DNA of 64,000 nt from Chelativorans multitrophicus (GCF_011317445.1 NZ_JAAAPL010000003.1:124001-188000), one strand, 5' to 3'. Counted from the first letter of the stretch, positions 42,416 through 53,036 are shown. Notes: generated from the sequence alone by a model not told the origin. Numbers and translations: made by a program.

Positions 42416-42846
42416 TCATTTTTGCGTGATGGGCGACGCTCTCCGATGCATCGGCTGACGGAGTGGAAAATCTGGATCACTCAGCCTCGATCCTGAGCTC
42501 CAGCATAATCAGTAGATGGTTTGAACCTGCGCATACAGGCTCTATTCCGCTGATCTCCTGAAATGCGAGATGCGCTGCCGGCCCCAGAACCGACCGGGGT
42601 GGCTATTTCGGCCCGACAATCGTCTTGCGGGCCGCCCGCAATTTCCCAAAAATCTTTGGGCCTCGGCCGATGATAATTGTGGTCGGCTTTCACCAAGCCT
42701 CCGCATTGTAAACACGGGTGCTTCACTAGCCGACTGACACCAAGGTGTGAATAGCCCAGACTCCCCTGGAGAGGCGGCAGAAGTTGCTGGTCTGCCGCTG
42801 AAAGTGCCTACCGCCCCGATATCGATAATCCTCACGCGCCCTAAAC
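42416..42846. other. Gene-free stretch between the sugar regulon and the polysaccharide cluster
   Basis: No gene is supported on either strand. A 12-bp palindrome (CCGATGCATCGG, 42443-42454) follows the lactonase stop but has no T-run. The right half must hold the promoter or a lost 5' end of the broken glycosyltransferase. It may mark a junction between two acquired segments. Confidence 0.45.
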
Positions 42847-44051
42847 TTGTTGTACACAGCGCCGACGACGCTTGACGCGTTCGTTTATCGAGTACATAAA
42901 CAGATATTCGAAAACGCTCGCGGTGACACATTGCTGATCGCATTTGTAAGGTCCTACCTATCGGACTACGATTCGAGAATAAGAAAATTCTTCCGATGCG
43001 CCGAGCTCGTAAACGAAGAGTTCATGTTCATCGGATGGGCGCGCGCGGGCGCGGACTATGAGCCCGCACCTTACAAAGTCATCTACCGCAGCGGCACCCG
43101 GATAGGTGCAAGGTGGGGGAATTTCATAGGGTTTCTTCGTTGGCAGCGATACTTGCTCGCCACCTTATACAAACACCGGGAAAAAATAGCAGCGGTCCAC
43201 TGCGCAGACCTGGATACAGCATTGGTGGGTTATCTCTTCTGCTGGTTATTCAGGAAGAAATTCATTTTCGATATTTATGACCAATACTCATCTTCACGGG
43301 GTGTGTCTGGCTACGCATCCAGGATTATGAATTGTATGGAATCCTATTTGGCCCGCGAAGCCCATCTCTGCATCATCGCTGCAGAAGAACGGGTCGAGCA
43401 GCACAGGTTGCAGAAAGGCGCAAATGCCCCGCTGATTCTCGAAAACGTACCTCTTGAGGATCTGGGTGCAGAGGAGATACCGGAATATTCCGGAACCCTC
43501 CATATCGGCTACTTCGGCGTATTGGAGCGACGCCATCGTGGTATCGAGGACCTTGTGGCGTTCGCATCCTCCCGCGCCGATATACACCTTCACATCGCCG
43601 GGTATGGAGCGCGGGAACAAGAAGTCAGGCTTGCGGCGTCCCGGAGCGGGAACATCACCTACTACGGCCCGATGCAATGGGCGGAGGGCGTCGCGCTTAT
43701 GCGGCAAGTGCATGTTATTGCGGTTTTTATTACCTGAGCAATCCCAATCATGCCTATGCAGCGCCAAACAAGTATTACGAGCATCTTATGCTCGGACGTG
43801 GGCTGCTGACCACGAGAGGCACCCCTCCCGGCCAAAGAGTCGAGAGGCATGGTTCTGGATGGGCCATAGAAGAGGGGCTTGACCCTTTAAACCGATGGAT
43901 AGCTGAACTGCATCTTAGTGACATGAGGCGAGCTGGAATGAATGCCAGGGCGCTTTGGGAGACCCGTTACCGCGATTATTTTCAAGAACATTATGTCGGT
44001 CGATACGGACGGCACATAAGCCAATATTCAAGAAGTTTAGAAAATGCATAG
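42847..44051 (+). pseudogene. GT4-type glycosyltransferase broken by a frameshift
   Basis: Two overlapping frames together make one glycosyltransferase of the GT4 type. The first (to 43737) carries the N-terminal fold (LIAFVRSYLSDYDSRIRKFF, FIFDIYDQY) and the UDP-sugar domain up to GPMQWAEGVALM. The second frame continues exactly there with YYLSNPNHAYAAPNKYYEHLMLGRGLL, the expected SNPN/APNK..E motif, and ends at 44051. The break lies in a five-T run at 43724-43728; one added base would restore the frame. No convincing start codon is seen: 42847 is a TTG and family homology begins near 42931. It is either a true pseudogene or a sequencing indel. Confidence 0.75.
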
Positions 44052-44814
44052 CACCCTCCCTCTCGTCAGCGTCGTTATGCCAGCGCGCAATGCGGCACCG
44101 TTCATTATGGACGCGATAAGCTCTGTATGTGCCCAGACCTATCTGGCGTGGGAATTGATCGTCATCGATGATTGTTCGGACGATGAAACGGCGCAAATCG
44201 TTGAGGAAGTTTCGAAAGCCGAACCCAGGATTCGCCAGCTCACCAATTACCGACGGCTGGGTGCCGCGGCTTCCCGAAATCGAGCTTTGGACCTCGCTCA
44301 GGGAAGCTATATCGCTTTTCTTGACAGCGACGACTTTTGGCATCCCATGAAGCTCGACAGACAGCTACAGTTCATAAAGGCGAGCGGCACCGCCATCACC
44401 TTTGGCGACTATATTCGCATGAGACCGGATGGCCAGCCGATCGGATCTGTTCGAGCGCCGGAAAGCACAGATTACCATCGCATGCTGCGCTCAAACTTCA
44501 TCGGTAATCTCACGGCGGTTTACAAGAAGAGCCGTCTACAGGATCTCCGATTCGAGAATGTCGGCGCTGAAGATTACTTGTTTTGGCTCCAGGCTCTGCA
44601 GCGCCTCGGTGAGCCGGTTTTCGCGACTCCAAGCGATGTTCCGCTAGCCAACTATCGTGTTAACTCTGCATCGCTCTCCGGCAATAAGTTCCGGTCGGCA
44701 AAATGGCCCTGGATCATCTACACACAGCATCTTGGTTATAGCAAGCTGAAGAGCTGCTACTACATGACCAACTATATATATCATGGCCTGCGGAAAAGAT
44801 GCCATGCAGTGTGA
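44044..44814 (+). CDS. Family 2 glycosyltransferase
   Basis: A 256-residue GT-A enzyme with the family 2 hallmarks VSVVMPARNAAPFIMDAISSV, ELIVIDDCSDDETA, GAAASRNRALDLAQGSYIAFLDSDDFWHP (DxD metal site) and ED about residue 180 (VGAEDYLFWLQ). It transfers a sugar from a nucleotide donor onto a growing surface polysaccharide at the cytoplasmic face. Its ATG overlaps the end of the broken GT4 gene by eight bases. It ends 13 bases from the convergent wecB gene. Confidence 0.92.
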   Translation: MHSTLPLVSVVMPARNAAPFIMDAISSVCAQTYLAWELIVIDDCSDDETAQIVEEVSKAEPRIRQLTNYRRLGAAASRNRALDLAQGSYIAFLDSDDFWHPMKLDRQLQFIKASGTAITFGDYIRMRPDGQPIGSVRAPESTDYHRMLRSNFIGNLTAVYKKSRLQDLRFENVGAEDYLFWLQALQRLGEPVFATPSDVPLANYRVNSASLSGNKFRSAKWPWIIYTQHLGYSKLKSCYYMTNYIYHGLRKRCHAV

Positions 44815-44827
44815 GTGAGTAGAAGCC

Positions 44828-45937
44828 TCAACCCCGCCCGGCAGTATCACACGCCAGGATTTCGATGACGCGCTGCGACGCCATTCCGTCTCCATAAGGA
44901 GAGACACCGCGGGACATATTTTTATAGGCATCGGCATCGTCAAGCAGAAGCTGCACCTGAGAAACGATGTAATCGTGATCCGTGCCCACCAGCTTTACCA
45001 CGCCCTCGGCCACCGCCTCAGGACGCTCCGTCTCATCCCGCAGGACGAGAACAGGTTTGCCGAGCGCGGGTGCTTCTTCCTGAACTCCGCCAGAATCGCT
45101 GATGATCAGGTGTGAGCGGCGCATGACGGAAACGAAAGGCGCATAGTCTAGCGGAGCGCAAAGCTGCACGTTTTGCAACCCGGCAAGCATCGTCTCGGCC
45201 ACCTCCTTTACATTAGGATTGGGATGAACCGGGTAGACGAGGTGCACGTCCGGATTCCGCAGCGCCAATTCCTTAAGCGCCGCACAAATGCGCCGGATGG
45301 GTTCGCCAAAGTTCTCGCGCCGGTGCGCAGTAATCAGGACGATACGCCTCCCTTCCGGAAGGTTGAGGCCACTGTCGATCCTGCGCTCCGCGGTGTTGAG
45401 GAGCGCATCGATAACGGTATTACCCGTCACGAAAATGCGATCCTCCGAGACCCCTTCACGCAGCAAATTCTGCTTTGCGCCCTCTGTCGGAGCGAAATGC
45501 CAGCGCGCCAACCTGCCGGCGATGACCCGGTTCGCCTCCTCGGGAAAGGGGTTGCGGATATCCCCCGTTCGCAGGCCGGCCTCCACATGCCCGAGTGCGA
45601 TCCGGCGATAGAACGCGGCAATGGCGACCGCCATAACAGTGGTTGTGTCCCCCTGCACCAGCACCACGTCGGGCCGCTCCCGGTCCAATACCTCGCCGGC
45701 CCCGACAAGGAGCCGCGCGGTAAGCTCGGTAAGGTCCTGGTTGGGGCGCATTACGTTCAGGTCACTATCGGGCACAATGCCGAAGAAATTCAAAACCTGG
45801 TCCAGCATTTGCCTGTGCTGCGCGGTGGCCAGCACATGAACCACGGCCCATGGCTGTTGCTTCAATGCCAGAATGACGGGCGCCATTTTAATGGCCTCGG
45901 GGCGAGTGCCGACAATACAGAGGACCTTTTTCGTCAC
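44828..45937 (-). CDS. wecB: UDP-N-acetylglucosamine 2-epimerase (non-hydrolysing)
   Basis: A 369-residue WecB-type epimerase converting UDP-GlcNAc to UDP-ManNAc. Characteristic segments: CIVGTRPEAIKMAPVI, TAQHRQMLDQVL, VQGDTTTVMA, GHVEAGLRTGD, PFPEEANRV and ISDSGGVQEEAP. The length is normal. It is the last gene of the leftward polysaccharide operon, its ATG overlapping the upstream glycosyltransferase stop. UDP-ManNAc would feed the polymer exported by Wzm/Wzt. Confidence 0.94.
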   Translation of the reverse strand: MTKKVLCIVGTRPEAIKMAPVILALKQQPWAVVHVLATAQHRQMLDQVLNFFGIVPDSDLNVMRPNQDLTELTARLLVGAGEVLDRERPDVVLVQGDTTTVMAVAIAAFYRRIALGHVEAGLRTGDIRNPFPEEANRVIAGRLARWHFAPTEGAKQNLLREGVSEDRIFVTGNTVIDALLNTAERRIDSGLNLPEGRRIVLITAHRRENFGEPIRRICAALKELALRNPDVHLVYPVHPNPNVKEVAETMLAGLQNVQLCAPLDYAPFVSVMRRSHLIISDSGGVQEEAPALGKPVLVLRDETERPEAVAEGVVKLVGTDHDYIVSQVQLLLDDADAYKNMSRGVSPYGDGMASQRVIEILACDTAGRG

Positions 45938-46986
45938 AGTTTCAATTCCGTCATGAGCTTGTTCCAGTCGCTCAGGAAGGACGTGGAGGAGAGGGACTTC
46001 CTGAGATCTGAGACGGCGTTCAACATGTATTCGTAGTTATCGATGACGGCAAAGACGCGTGCCGCCAGTCCCTTGGGATCGCCGAGAGCATAGGTAAATG
46101 CCTCACGATGTGTGCCAGTAAGACTGCGGTGAGCTTCGATATCCGACAGGACCACGGGCACACCGTACGAAATCGCCTCGGCCGCTGACAGGCCGAAGGA
46201 TTCGTCCCTTGATGGCGAGACGAATATCCCCTTCCTTGTTGCAATGGCGCGTAGCAGCTTCTGAACGGACGTAAAAGGAACCGGTGGCATGTAAACACAA
46301 CTGCTCATAAGACGGCGTGTCTTCAACTCCTTCTGGAGATCAAACTCCGGCATAATCGGGCCGCAAAAGAGCAGAAGGAATTGCCCAGGTCGGTTCGCCT
46401 CAATGACTTCGAAGGCGTCCAAGAGTTCTGATGGGTTTTTTAGCCCATCCATCCGGCCGAGAAACAAGATGGGCCGGCGATGCCATCCCGGTAGGCTTAT
46501 TTCTTTCCGATTTTCATTTGGCAGAAGATCCCAAGGCACAAAATTGCGGACTAACTCGCATCTCTTGCTCAGGCGCGGATGCTCCATGACAATTTTCTTA
46601 AGAAATTCAGCGGATGGCACCAGTACCTTCTCGCAACTCTCCGGCAGCCTTTTCAGATAGGTTCTGTTCTCCGCATATGCTGTGTGGCATTCGACAATGT
46701 AACGCAGCCGTTGCGTGCAAAGCGTGTTTACAGCTTCTTCGCTATCGATGGCCACGAACAGATCGCAATCATCGGGTAGGGTTTCTACAATTCTGCAGAA
46801 GCCACTTAAGGAAAGTCGCCCGATTGCCTCGGTCAGGTGCTTCAGACCACCGGCATTGTGCTGAAAGTGAAGATTCATCCTGATGGGCGCGTTGACCGAG
46901 GCGAATGCCGCAGCGCGGTTCAGGAGCATGCGCTCAACGCCGCCGAACGTAGCCCACGGATAAATAAAGCAGATTTCACGCCGCAT
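45934..46986 (-). CDS. Family 4 glycosyltransferase
   Basis: A 350-residue GT-B glycosyltransferase. N-terminal CFIYPWATFGGVERMLLNRA matches the acceptor domain of GT4 enzymes. The C-terminal donor domain shows RPILFLGRMDGLKNPSELLDAF and the E-x7-E region SPSRDESFGLSAAEAISYG. The start at 46986 (AGGAAG upstream, 11-base overlap with the preceding gene) fits the conserved beginning; the longer frame to 47142 does not. It belongs to the Wzm-Wzt operon. Confidence 0.92.
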   Translation of the reverse strand: MRREICFIYPWATFGGVERMLLNRAAAFASVNAPIRMNLHFQHNAGGLKHLTEAIGRLSLSGFCRIVETLPDDCDLFVAIDSEEAVNTLCTQRLRYIVECHTAYAENRTYLKRLPESCEKVLVPSAEFLKKIVMEHPRLSKRCELVRNFVPWDLLPNENRKEISLPGWHRRPILFLGRMDGLKNPSELLDAFEVIEANRPGQFLLLFCGPIMPEFDLQKELKTRRLMSSCVYMPPVPFTSVQKLLRAIATRKGIFVSPSRDESFGLSAAEAISYGVPVVLSDIEAHRSLTGTHREAFTYALGDPKGLAARVFAVIDNYEYMLNAVSDLRKSLSSTSFLSDWNKLMTELKL

Positions 46987-49156
46987 AGAGCTTCCTGATT
47001 GTAGCATCGGAAGTCGTAGCGAAGAGAGCGTCGAAGCGAGCGGTCCACGTGGTATCCTGCAGGAAGGACTCCACAGCCTCTTCACTCCACGGCGTCCCCA
47101 GCGCGCGCCGGATAGCCGGTCCAAGATCGCCCCGGTCGGCAACGTGGGTCATGGGGTACCGCGCCGCATGTCTGATCCCGGTCGCCACGACGGGCAATCC
47201 GAAGTACAGGTATTCATATAGCTTTATAGGGTCTACGGCCTCAGAGAGGCGCCCCTCGATAAACGGAATTACTCCTGCCGACCAGCGGCGCACAAATTCA
47301 TGCAGCCTGGAGGGAGGCACCTTGCCGATCAGGTTGACATTCTTGAGCCTAGCGGCCGCTTCTGTCGCCCATTGCGGCTCCCCGTAGCCGATAATCTCGA
47401 ACCTCAGATCCTGATTGCTTTCGGCGACCTTTAGGAGCTGAGTCCAATCAAACCAGGAGTCGGTCAGATGGCCGAAATAGCCGATGACCGGAGTACCATC
47501 GGCGGGCGCTGAAATGCGGCGGCAAGACTCACCTATTAACCGTGGATCATATCCGTTGCCGATCACCGTGATGTCGTTTCGGATCGAGCTAAACTTCGCC
47601 GCGAGGCAGGGCGCCACCGCCGAGACCAAATCGGCCTGTAGGACCAAGTTGTCCTCGATCTTCCGATCATACCATACAGCCTGCCCTACCTTGGCGAACT
47701 CTTCCCAGTCATCCATGATGTCGTAGATGATCGACGCGCCTTTTGAGCGCAAAACCAATGTGGCCTCGGTAAATACGGCTGCCGGCATAGTGACAACGAA
47801 GTATCCAGTCTCCATGCCCTCTGGAAAGAACGAGACGTTATCAACAAAATCATATAGCGATACCTGGAACACACCTTCCCAAACTTCCGTGTTAGATTTT
47901 TCAAGGCGCTCCCCCCGACCCCACTGCCAAGCAACAAACAACACCTTGAAGCCTTGGGACGCAAGGTATTTCGCAGCGTTTATCGGTCTCTGGTTTACCA
48001 GTTCGTCAAATTCGAAGCCACATGGAATGATGGCGATCTTCTTTTCCCCCCGCAGGAAGTCGATCCATTTGCGCGAGGTGCCGGAGAGAGGTGCTTCCGA
48101 CATCCAGGAAATAGATCTTACACGAAGCGAAAAGGGATATAGCCTCCTCCTAATCGAGACCGGCAGCTTCCGATAAATGCTCTTCGCCATTGGAAGGGCA
48201 TACGAGGCGCGGAAAGCACCTGACGTCAGCGAAAGCGCTCGTAGGGGCGCTGTTACTCTCCAAGAAGTAGAATTCAGCACTGCATTGAGCTGTTCCACCT
48301 GGTTACTGCATGTACGCGCCTGAGCAGCGAGCGCTCGCTCAAGTAGAACGATACTTTGACGATGATGCGCTAGTTCAGCTTCCTGCTCGTCTATGCGCCT
48401 GAGCTGCGCTACTTTACTTCTTTCTCCCTCTTCCACCATCCTCTCCAGCTGCAAAGTGCGTTCTCTTGATTCGAGGAGCTTTTCGTCTCCGAGTTCGATG
48501 TCGCTCAAAGAGAGATTTGTCTGCGCGGCAAATTCGGGGCGAGTATAGAGCAGAAGGACCTGCAGTCCTGGCCAGTGGACAGGCCGCCGCGCTTTCGAGT
48601 CTATAACAACCGAATGGGCGAGCACGTAATCGCGCGAGGGCGCAAAAGCAATGTTGGATGCAAGAAAGGTATAGAAGTGCTCGTGATGACGATCTAACTC
48701 GCGATAGGGAAGCAGCAACGCGACACATTTGCGTGCCGCTGACATCAAGTGCAGCAGCGGAACGTGCGGTTCTCGAAAGTGTTCGAGAGTATTGGACGAA
48801 AAGACGATATCGTACACCCCCTCGGGCGAGTCATTTTCTATCCAGTCTTCAACAGAGAACGTCAGGTGAGGATACTCGGCTTGCGCCCGCTCAATCGCCT
48901 CTGAGGAGAAGTCGACGCCCGTTACCAATTCTCTGCCAAACTGCCCGGCAAGAATGTCTGTGCCATCTCCCTCGGCGCATCCCCAATCGCAAATCGTCAG
49001 CTTTTGCTCGCGGATTTCCTGAGCGAGCCAGGATGGCAAATGCTCGATCGCTAGCTGCGCAAAATACCGCGATTGCTGACGACCCATTTTGGCATCCCAA
49101 TCGGACCGGAAGCGCTTATCCCAGTATTGCCTGCTATTTACTTCAATATCCGCCAT
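46976..49156 (-). CDS. Methyltransferase - coiled coil - glycosyltransferase fusion
   Basis: A 726-residue three-part protein. Residues about 1-210 are a class I SAM methyltransferase ([47 protein letters not shown]). Residues about 225-295 are a charged, Glu/Arg/Gln-rich coiled coil ([18 protein letters not shown]...). Residues about 370-726 are a GT4-like domain ([30 protein letters not shown]-type motif read as [15 protein letters not shown]). Similar methyltransferase-coiled coil proteins cap O-antigen chains and set chain length in Wzm/Wzt systems; adding a glycosyltransferase suggests a combined terminator/elongation enzyme. ATG at 49156; a TTG three codons earlier is possible. Confidence 0.88.
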   Translation of the reverse strand: MADIEVNSRQYWDKRFRSDWDAKMGRQQSRYFAQLAIEHLPSWLAQEIREQKLTICDWGCAEGDGTDILAGQFGRELVTGVDFSSEAIERAQAEYPHLTFSVEDWIENDSPEGVYDIVFSSNTLEHFREPHVPLLHLMSAARKCVALLLPYRELDRHHEHFYTFLASNIAFAPSRDYVLAHSVVIDSKARRPVHWPGLQVLLLYTRPEFAAQTNLSLSDIELGDEKLLESRERTLQLERMVEEGERSKVAQLRRIDEQEAELAHHRQSIVLLERALAAQARTCSNQVEQLNAVLNSTSWRVTAPLRALSLTSGAFRASYALPMAKSIYRKLPVSIRRRLYPFSLRVRSISWMSEAPLSGTSRKWIDFLRGEKKIAIIPCGFEFDELVNQRPINAAKYLASQGFKVLFVAWQWGRGERLEKSNTEVWEGVFQVSLYDFVDNVSFFPEGMETGYFVVTMPAAVFTEATLVLRSKGASIIYDIMDDWEEFAKVGQAVWYDRKIEDNLVLQADLVSAVAPCLAAKFSSIRNDITVIGNGYDPRLIGESCRRISAPADGTPVIGYFGHLTDSWFDWTQLLKVAESNQDLRFEIIGYGEPQWATEAAARLKNVNLIGKVPPSRLHEFVRRWSAGVIPFIEGRLSEAVDPIKLYEYLYFGLPVVATGIRHAARYPMTHVADRGDLGPAIRRALGTPWSEEAVESFLQDTTWTARFDALFATTSDATIRKLYAA

Positions 49157-50432
49157 GAGTTTCAATCACTTCTTGCTGAATTTCTGGCTGGAATATCCCG
49201 AACAGGCGCACTTTCGACATGGAGGAGAAGTAATGCGCGCCTTCGATATACTCATAGTAGTGGATTGCTGGCGAAGAACGGTCCTCTATGGCGGCGACCA
49301 AAAAATACCGGCCAGGCACTAGAGGATTTTTGAACCGGAAGCGCACGAGATAACTTCCGCCATTGCCATTGAACGCATACCGCTCCCAATCAGATGTGGA
49401 GGATACAATAAGATCGCTGCCCTTGAGGTCTTTGATGGAGAAAGCAACCGTCAGATAGTCTGGCTTGGCATCACGAGGAGTTTTGAAGGCGATACGAACC
49501 TCCATTTCTTCTCCGATTTCAAAAGCAGCGGCGCGTTCTCCGTTGCGCGCAAATAGTCCAGCGCTTTTTATGCACCCCAGATGAGACCCCCAGTGCGTTA
49601 CCGGTTTTGAGTCGTAGGCGGTTTCAGGGGCTGCATTTATCGGAGTTTCGCATTCTAGGGCGGGCAGTGCTGCTGCGACCGGTTCCGATTTCTCACCCTC
49701 GAGCATATATTCCATGAAGCACCCGGTCACCGGGAAGACATCGCCGGCCATCATGAGTCGGCCCGCGTCCAGCCATATCGCACGCTCACAAAGCGTCCGG
49801 ACCGAGGACACGTCATGGCTCACGAAAAGGACGGTCGCCCCATCCTCTCTGATTGTTTTGATGCGCTTCATGCATTTTGCTTGGAAGCGTGCGTCGCCCA
49901 CGGCCAGGGCTTCATCCACAATCAGGATATCCGCGTCGACATTGCTGTAAACAGCAAATGCCAGCCGCGCAAACATGCCGCTCGAGTACGTCTTCACCGG
50001 TTGATCTATATAATCACCGATATCGGCAAAGGCCGCGATATCGTCAAATCGTGAATCGATTTCTGCTCGAGACAGTCCGAGAATGGCCCCGTTCAGATAT
50101 ACATTCTCGCGCCCGGTGAATTCCGGATTGAACCCGGCACCCAATTCTAGCAGTGCGGCGATGCGGCCTCTCGTCTCCACCGTGCCTGAGGTCGGGCGCA
50201 GCGTGCCGCAGATAATCTGCAATAGTGTGGATTTGCCGCTACCGTTGCGGCCGATGATACCGACAGTCTCTCCCCTCCCGATCGAGAAAGATACCTCCCG
50301 CAGAGCCCAGAACTCTCGGTAAAATTGCCGGCGGCCGCGCGCCAGCATCTGCAGCAGGCGATCCCGGGGCGTATTGAAAATGTGATAGCATTTGCTCAGC
50401 CCCTCGACCTTTATCAGAGGATCAGAGGACAT
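49143..50432 (-). CDS. wzt: Polysaccharide ABC exporter ATPase with C-terminal carbohydrate-binding domain
   Basis: A 429-residue Wzt-type ATPase: Walker [10 protein letters not shown], signature [12 protein letters not shown], Walker [13 protein letters not shown]. It is followed from about residue 250 by a beta-sandwich domain ([43 protein letters not shown]), as in Wzt proteins that recognise the finished, capped O-chain. The start at 50432 has GAGGAGGG eight bases upstream. It overlaps the Wzm stop by 11 bases. The presence of this domain fits the nearby methyltransferase fusion as a capping enzyme. Confidence 0.93.
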   Translation of the reverse strand: MSSDPLIKVEGLSKCYHIFNTPRDRLLQMLARGRRQFYREFWALREVSFSIGRGETVGIIGRNGSGKSTLLQIICGTLRPTSGTVETRGRIAALLELGAGFNPEFTGRENVYLNGAILGLSRAEIDSRFDDIAAFADIGDYIDQPVKTYSSGMFARLAFAVYSNVDADILIVDEALAVGDARFQAKCMKRIKTIREDGATVLFVSHDVSSVRTLCERAIWLDAGRLMMAGDVFPVTGCFMEYMLEGEKSEPVAAALPALECETPINAAPETAYDSKPVTHWGSHLGCIKSAGLFARNGERAAAFEIGEEMEVRIAFKTPRDAKPDYLTVAFSIKDLKGSDLIVSSTSDWERYAFNGNGGSYLVRFRFKNPLVPGRYFLVAAIEDRSSPAIHYYEYIEGAHYFSSMSKVRLFGIFQPEIQQEVIETHGGY

Positions 50433-51237
50433 CCGCGAACCCTCCTCGCGTCTTCTGGAACCAGGCAAAGCCAAGATAGGCCACCACCGCGGAGAGACAG
50501 GTGAGCAGGAACAGGCCGGTCCAGTCCGGAAAAGCGCCCCACATGAGAACGCCGCGCGCCTGCTCGATGATGAATGTCAGCGGGTTGAGGTGCAGAACCG
50601 CCTGAAAGGCCGGCGGGAGCATGGCGACCGGATAAAAGATCGGTGACAGAAACAGGAGCATGGTCGTCAGAACGCCCACCACCTGGCCGACGTCCCGCAG
50701 ATAAACGCCGAGCGACGCGAGGAACCATGAACACCCGAGAGTGAAAAGGCAAAGCGGGACCAGCAGCAGCGGAAAGAAAACCGCCGTGACGCTGGGCACG
50801 CCGAAGAGAACCAGATACGCCAGGAGCCAGACGAGAAAGCTGACCCCTAAATGAAATAGCGCTGCAAACAAGGCAACGATCGACAGGATTTCCAGCGGAA
50901 ACACCACCTTCTTCACGAAATTGACGTTGTTCAGGATGAGAGTCGGCGATCGGTTGATGACCTCCGCAAACAGACTGTAAACCATCAAGCCAGCGAACAG
51001 CACGACTGCGAACTCTGTTCGGGAATCCGATCCGGAGTTCCATCTCGCTCGGAAAACGATGCTAAAGACAAATGTGTATATGCCGAGCATTAGCATCGGG
51101 TTTAGAAAGGACCAAAGCAGGCCGAATATGGATCCGCGATAACGCCCAAAGACTTCGCGCCATGCCATTCCGAGTACAAGCGCCCGGTGAGACCAAATGG
51201 AAGAAATCGCTGTCGCCGGTGCTACCGAACTGCCCAT
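50422..51237 (-). CDS. wzm: Polysaccharide ABC exporter permease
   Basis: A 271-residue ABC-2 type membrane protein with six hydrophobic segments and the typical N-terminal amphipathic part [32 protein letters not shown]. Conserved [12 protein letters not shown] and [16 protein letters not shown] lie in the second half. It forms the export pore for a lipid-linked polysaccharide made by the glycosyltransferases of this operon. It is the first gene of the leftward operon. Confidence 0.93.
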   Translation of the reverse strand: MGSSVAPATAISSIWSHRALVLGMAWREVFGRYRGSIFGLLWSFLNPMLMLGIYTFVFSIVFRARWNSGSDSRTEFAVVLFAGLMVYSLFAEVINRSPTLILNNVNFVKKVVFPLEILSIVALFAALFHLGVSFLVWLLAYLVLFGVPSVTAVFFPLLLVPLCLFTLGCSWFLASLGVYLRDVGQVVGVLTTMLLFLSPIFYPVAMLPPAFQAVLHLNPLTFIIEQARGVLMWGAFPDWTGLFLLTCLSAVVAYLGFAWFQKTRGGFADVL

Positions 51238-51672
51238 TATGATTTACCTAAAACCAAAGACCTGGAGCGCTGAAAAATCCGCAGCCATTCACGCTTGGCC
51301 AACTGCTGGCCGGGATAGGTTGCGCGTCATCGGTGAAGACGCATTCAACCTGCTATTGATCCGGCACGAACCCCCGCTAAAACGATCATTCCCATGACAC
51401 CCCATACGCAACTTGTTTGAATACAATGTCCATCGCTTAACACCATCGGCCCACGCCGGCATGGCTCTGAGTGAGGATTGCCTATATACCATAAACTATC
51501 GGCAACCAAAGCGTTATCCTAACTTTTGCACGTATTCAAGTTTCTCTGGCGACGGTAATCGCGGCCGCCAGGACTGTACTGTGATAAACAGATTCTGGGC
51601 AGGCCCGCGCGGGCCTGCATACCTGATGAATGACACTCAATTTCTGCGGCTACATCCTGCGGAGGCAGGCGG
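51238..51672. other. Gene-free stretch between wzm and the storage-sugar region
   Basis: No gene is supported. Somewhat less GC-rich than its surroundings by eye, it should carry the wzm operon promoter. It contains a 20-bp perfect palindrome (51599-51618). Confidence 0.45.
51599..51618. repeat. 20-bp perfect GC-rich palindrome
   Basis: GCAGGCCCGC immediately followed by its reverse complement GCGGGCCTGC. As RNA it would form an 8-bp hairpin with a CGCG loop. There is no T-run. Its role (terminator-like structure or protein site) is open. Confidence 0.5.
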
Positions 51673-51930
51673 ATGAGATTAAGCGTTGGCGAGACGATGA
51701 TGCGGCTGCTTTCCAGCCTCCATGGAGGGTTTTCTTCTTCAAAGAGTGCCTTACGGCAGAAGCTGGGCGGCAGTGACGAACCGCATATAGCCGTCAGGAA
51801 ATTTGTTCACGCTGCCCTTTCAACCGGCAAAGCCTTACCTAAATCACCAACGACAACTTGCTCTGGCGAGTGTCTCCGTTTTTTCACTTCCAACGTGATG
51901 CTTGCTCAACCTTTGAGGAGGTGTTGCTGA
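51673..51930 (+). CDS. Possible small protein upstream of and coupled to a glycosyltransferase
   Basis: An 85-codon frame starts with ATG at 51673 after a purine-rich GGAGGCAGG. It ends with a TGATG junction at the start of the next glycosyltransferase, whose ribosome site (GAGGAGG) lies inside it. The protein is basic, Ser/Leu-rich, and resembles no family I know. The junction suggests translational coupling, but the frame could be chance. Confidence 0.3.
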   Translation: MRLSVGETMMRLLSSLHGGFSSSKSALRQKLGGSDEPHIAVRKFVHAALSTGKALPKSPTTTCSGECLRFFTSNVMLAQPLRRCC

Positions 51931-53015
51931 TGAAAATTGCACAAATTGCTCCGCTGGCCGAAAGCGTGCCCCCCCGCTTTTACGGTGGCACGGAGCGAAT
52001 CGTCTCCTTTCTCACGGAAGAACTTGTCCGCCGCGGCCATGAGGTGACCCTGTTCGCTTCAGGCGACTCGCTCACTTCGGCAGAACTGGTCGCCTGTTCG
52101 GATCGTGCCTTGCGCCTCAATCCAGACGTGCGCGACCCGATCCCGCACCATCTCATCCTTCTGGAAGAGGTGCGTCGGCGTGCGGATGAATTCGACGTTT
52201 TGCATTTCCACATCGACCTTCTGCATTTTCCGCTGATCCGCCCGATCGCTCACCGTACCATAACGACACTCCATGGCCGCCTCGACCTGCCTGATCTGAT
52301 GCCATTTTATCAGACATTTCCGGAGATCCCTGTCGTCTCGATCTCCAACAGCCAACGCGATCCGTTGCCGATGGCGAATTGGGTTGCCACGGTACAGCAC
52401 GGTCTTCCTTTGGATCTGCTCCCGTTCCGCCCGAAACCCGAGGACCGATATCTGGCATTCCTTGGACGCATTTCACCGGAAAAAAGACCCGACCGCGCCA
52501 TTGAAATCGCCGCGCGCGCGGGCATGCGCCTTAAGATTGCAGCCAAGATCGACAAGGCCGATCAGGACTACTGGCTCACTGTCATCAAACCCATGATCGA
52601 CCACCACCCCAATGTGGAATATATTGGTGAGGTGAACGAGCGTGGAAAGGCCGAGTTTCTTGGCAACGCATCTGCCCTTCTCTTTCCCATAGACTGGCCG
52701 GAACCCTTCGGGCTCGTTATGATTGAAGCTATGGCGTGCGGCACTCCGGTGATTGCCTTCCCTTGTGGTTCGGTGCCGGAAGTATTGGACAATGGCATCT
52801 CCGGATTTATCGTCCATTCCATGGATGAGGCCGTCGCCGCGGTTCCGCTTGCTCTGGCCCTGGATCGTGCAACCGTCCGGCGCCGTTTCGAGGAGCGCTT
52901 CAGCAGCGAGCGCATGGCAGCCGCCTATCTGGAAGTATACGAGAGGTTACTGCATCACCGGATGCGAACCGTCCCGTTCCCGGCCGAAGTGGTCGGCATC
53001 CAGACGGTCGCTTGA
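51930..53015 (+). CDS. Family 4 glycosyltransferase, glucan region
   Basis: A 361-residue GT-B enzyme starting MKIAQIAPLAESVPPRFYGGTERIV, the typical GT4 opening. The donor domain shows YLAFLGRISPEKRPDRAIEIA and FGLVMIEAMACGTPVIAF. The start at 51930 follows GAGGAGG. The gene lies 21 bases before a glycogen-debranching-like gene and seems cotranscribed with it. It may make a glucan, glucosylglycerate or similar compound rather than belong to the O-chain cluster. Confidence 0.9.
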   Translation: MKIAQIAPLAESVPPRFYGGTERIVSFLTEELVRRGHEVTLFASGDSLTSAELVACSDRALRLNPDVRDPIPHHLILLEEVRRRADEFDVLHFHIDLLHFPLIRPIAHRTITTLHGRLDLPDLMPFYQTFPEIPVVSISNSQRDPLPMANWVATVQHGLPLDLLPFRPKPEDRYLAFLGRISPEKRPDRAIEIAARAGMRLKIAAKIDKADQDYWLTVIKPMIDHHPNVEYIGEVNERGKAEFLGNASALLFPIDWPEPFGLVMIEAMACGTPVIAFPCGSVPEVLDNGISGFIVHSMDEAVAAVPLALALDRATVRRRFEERFSSERMAAAYLEVYERLLHHRMRTVPFPAEVVGIQTVA

Positions 53016-53036
53016 TCCCGCTTCGGGGAGGCAAAC

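Noticed and set aside
42443-42454. 12-bp palindrome after the SMP-30 lactonase
   Set aside because: No T-run, no second copy and no nearby start to regulate; likely chance.
43720-43740. Programmed -1 ribosomal frameshift in the glycosyltransferase
   Set aside because: The T-run does not form the classical X-XXY-YYZ heptamer in the zero frame and no downstream pseudoknot is evident. An indel or pseudogene is the simpler reading, though slippage is not excluded.
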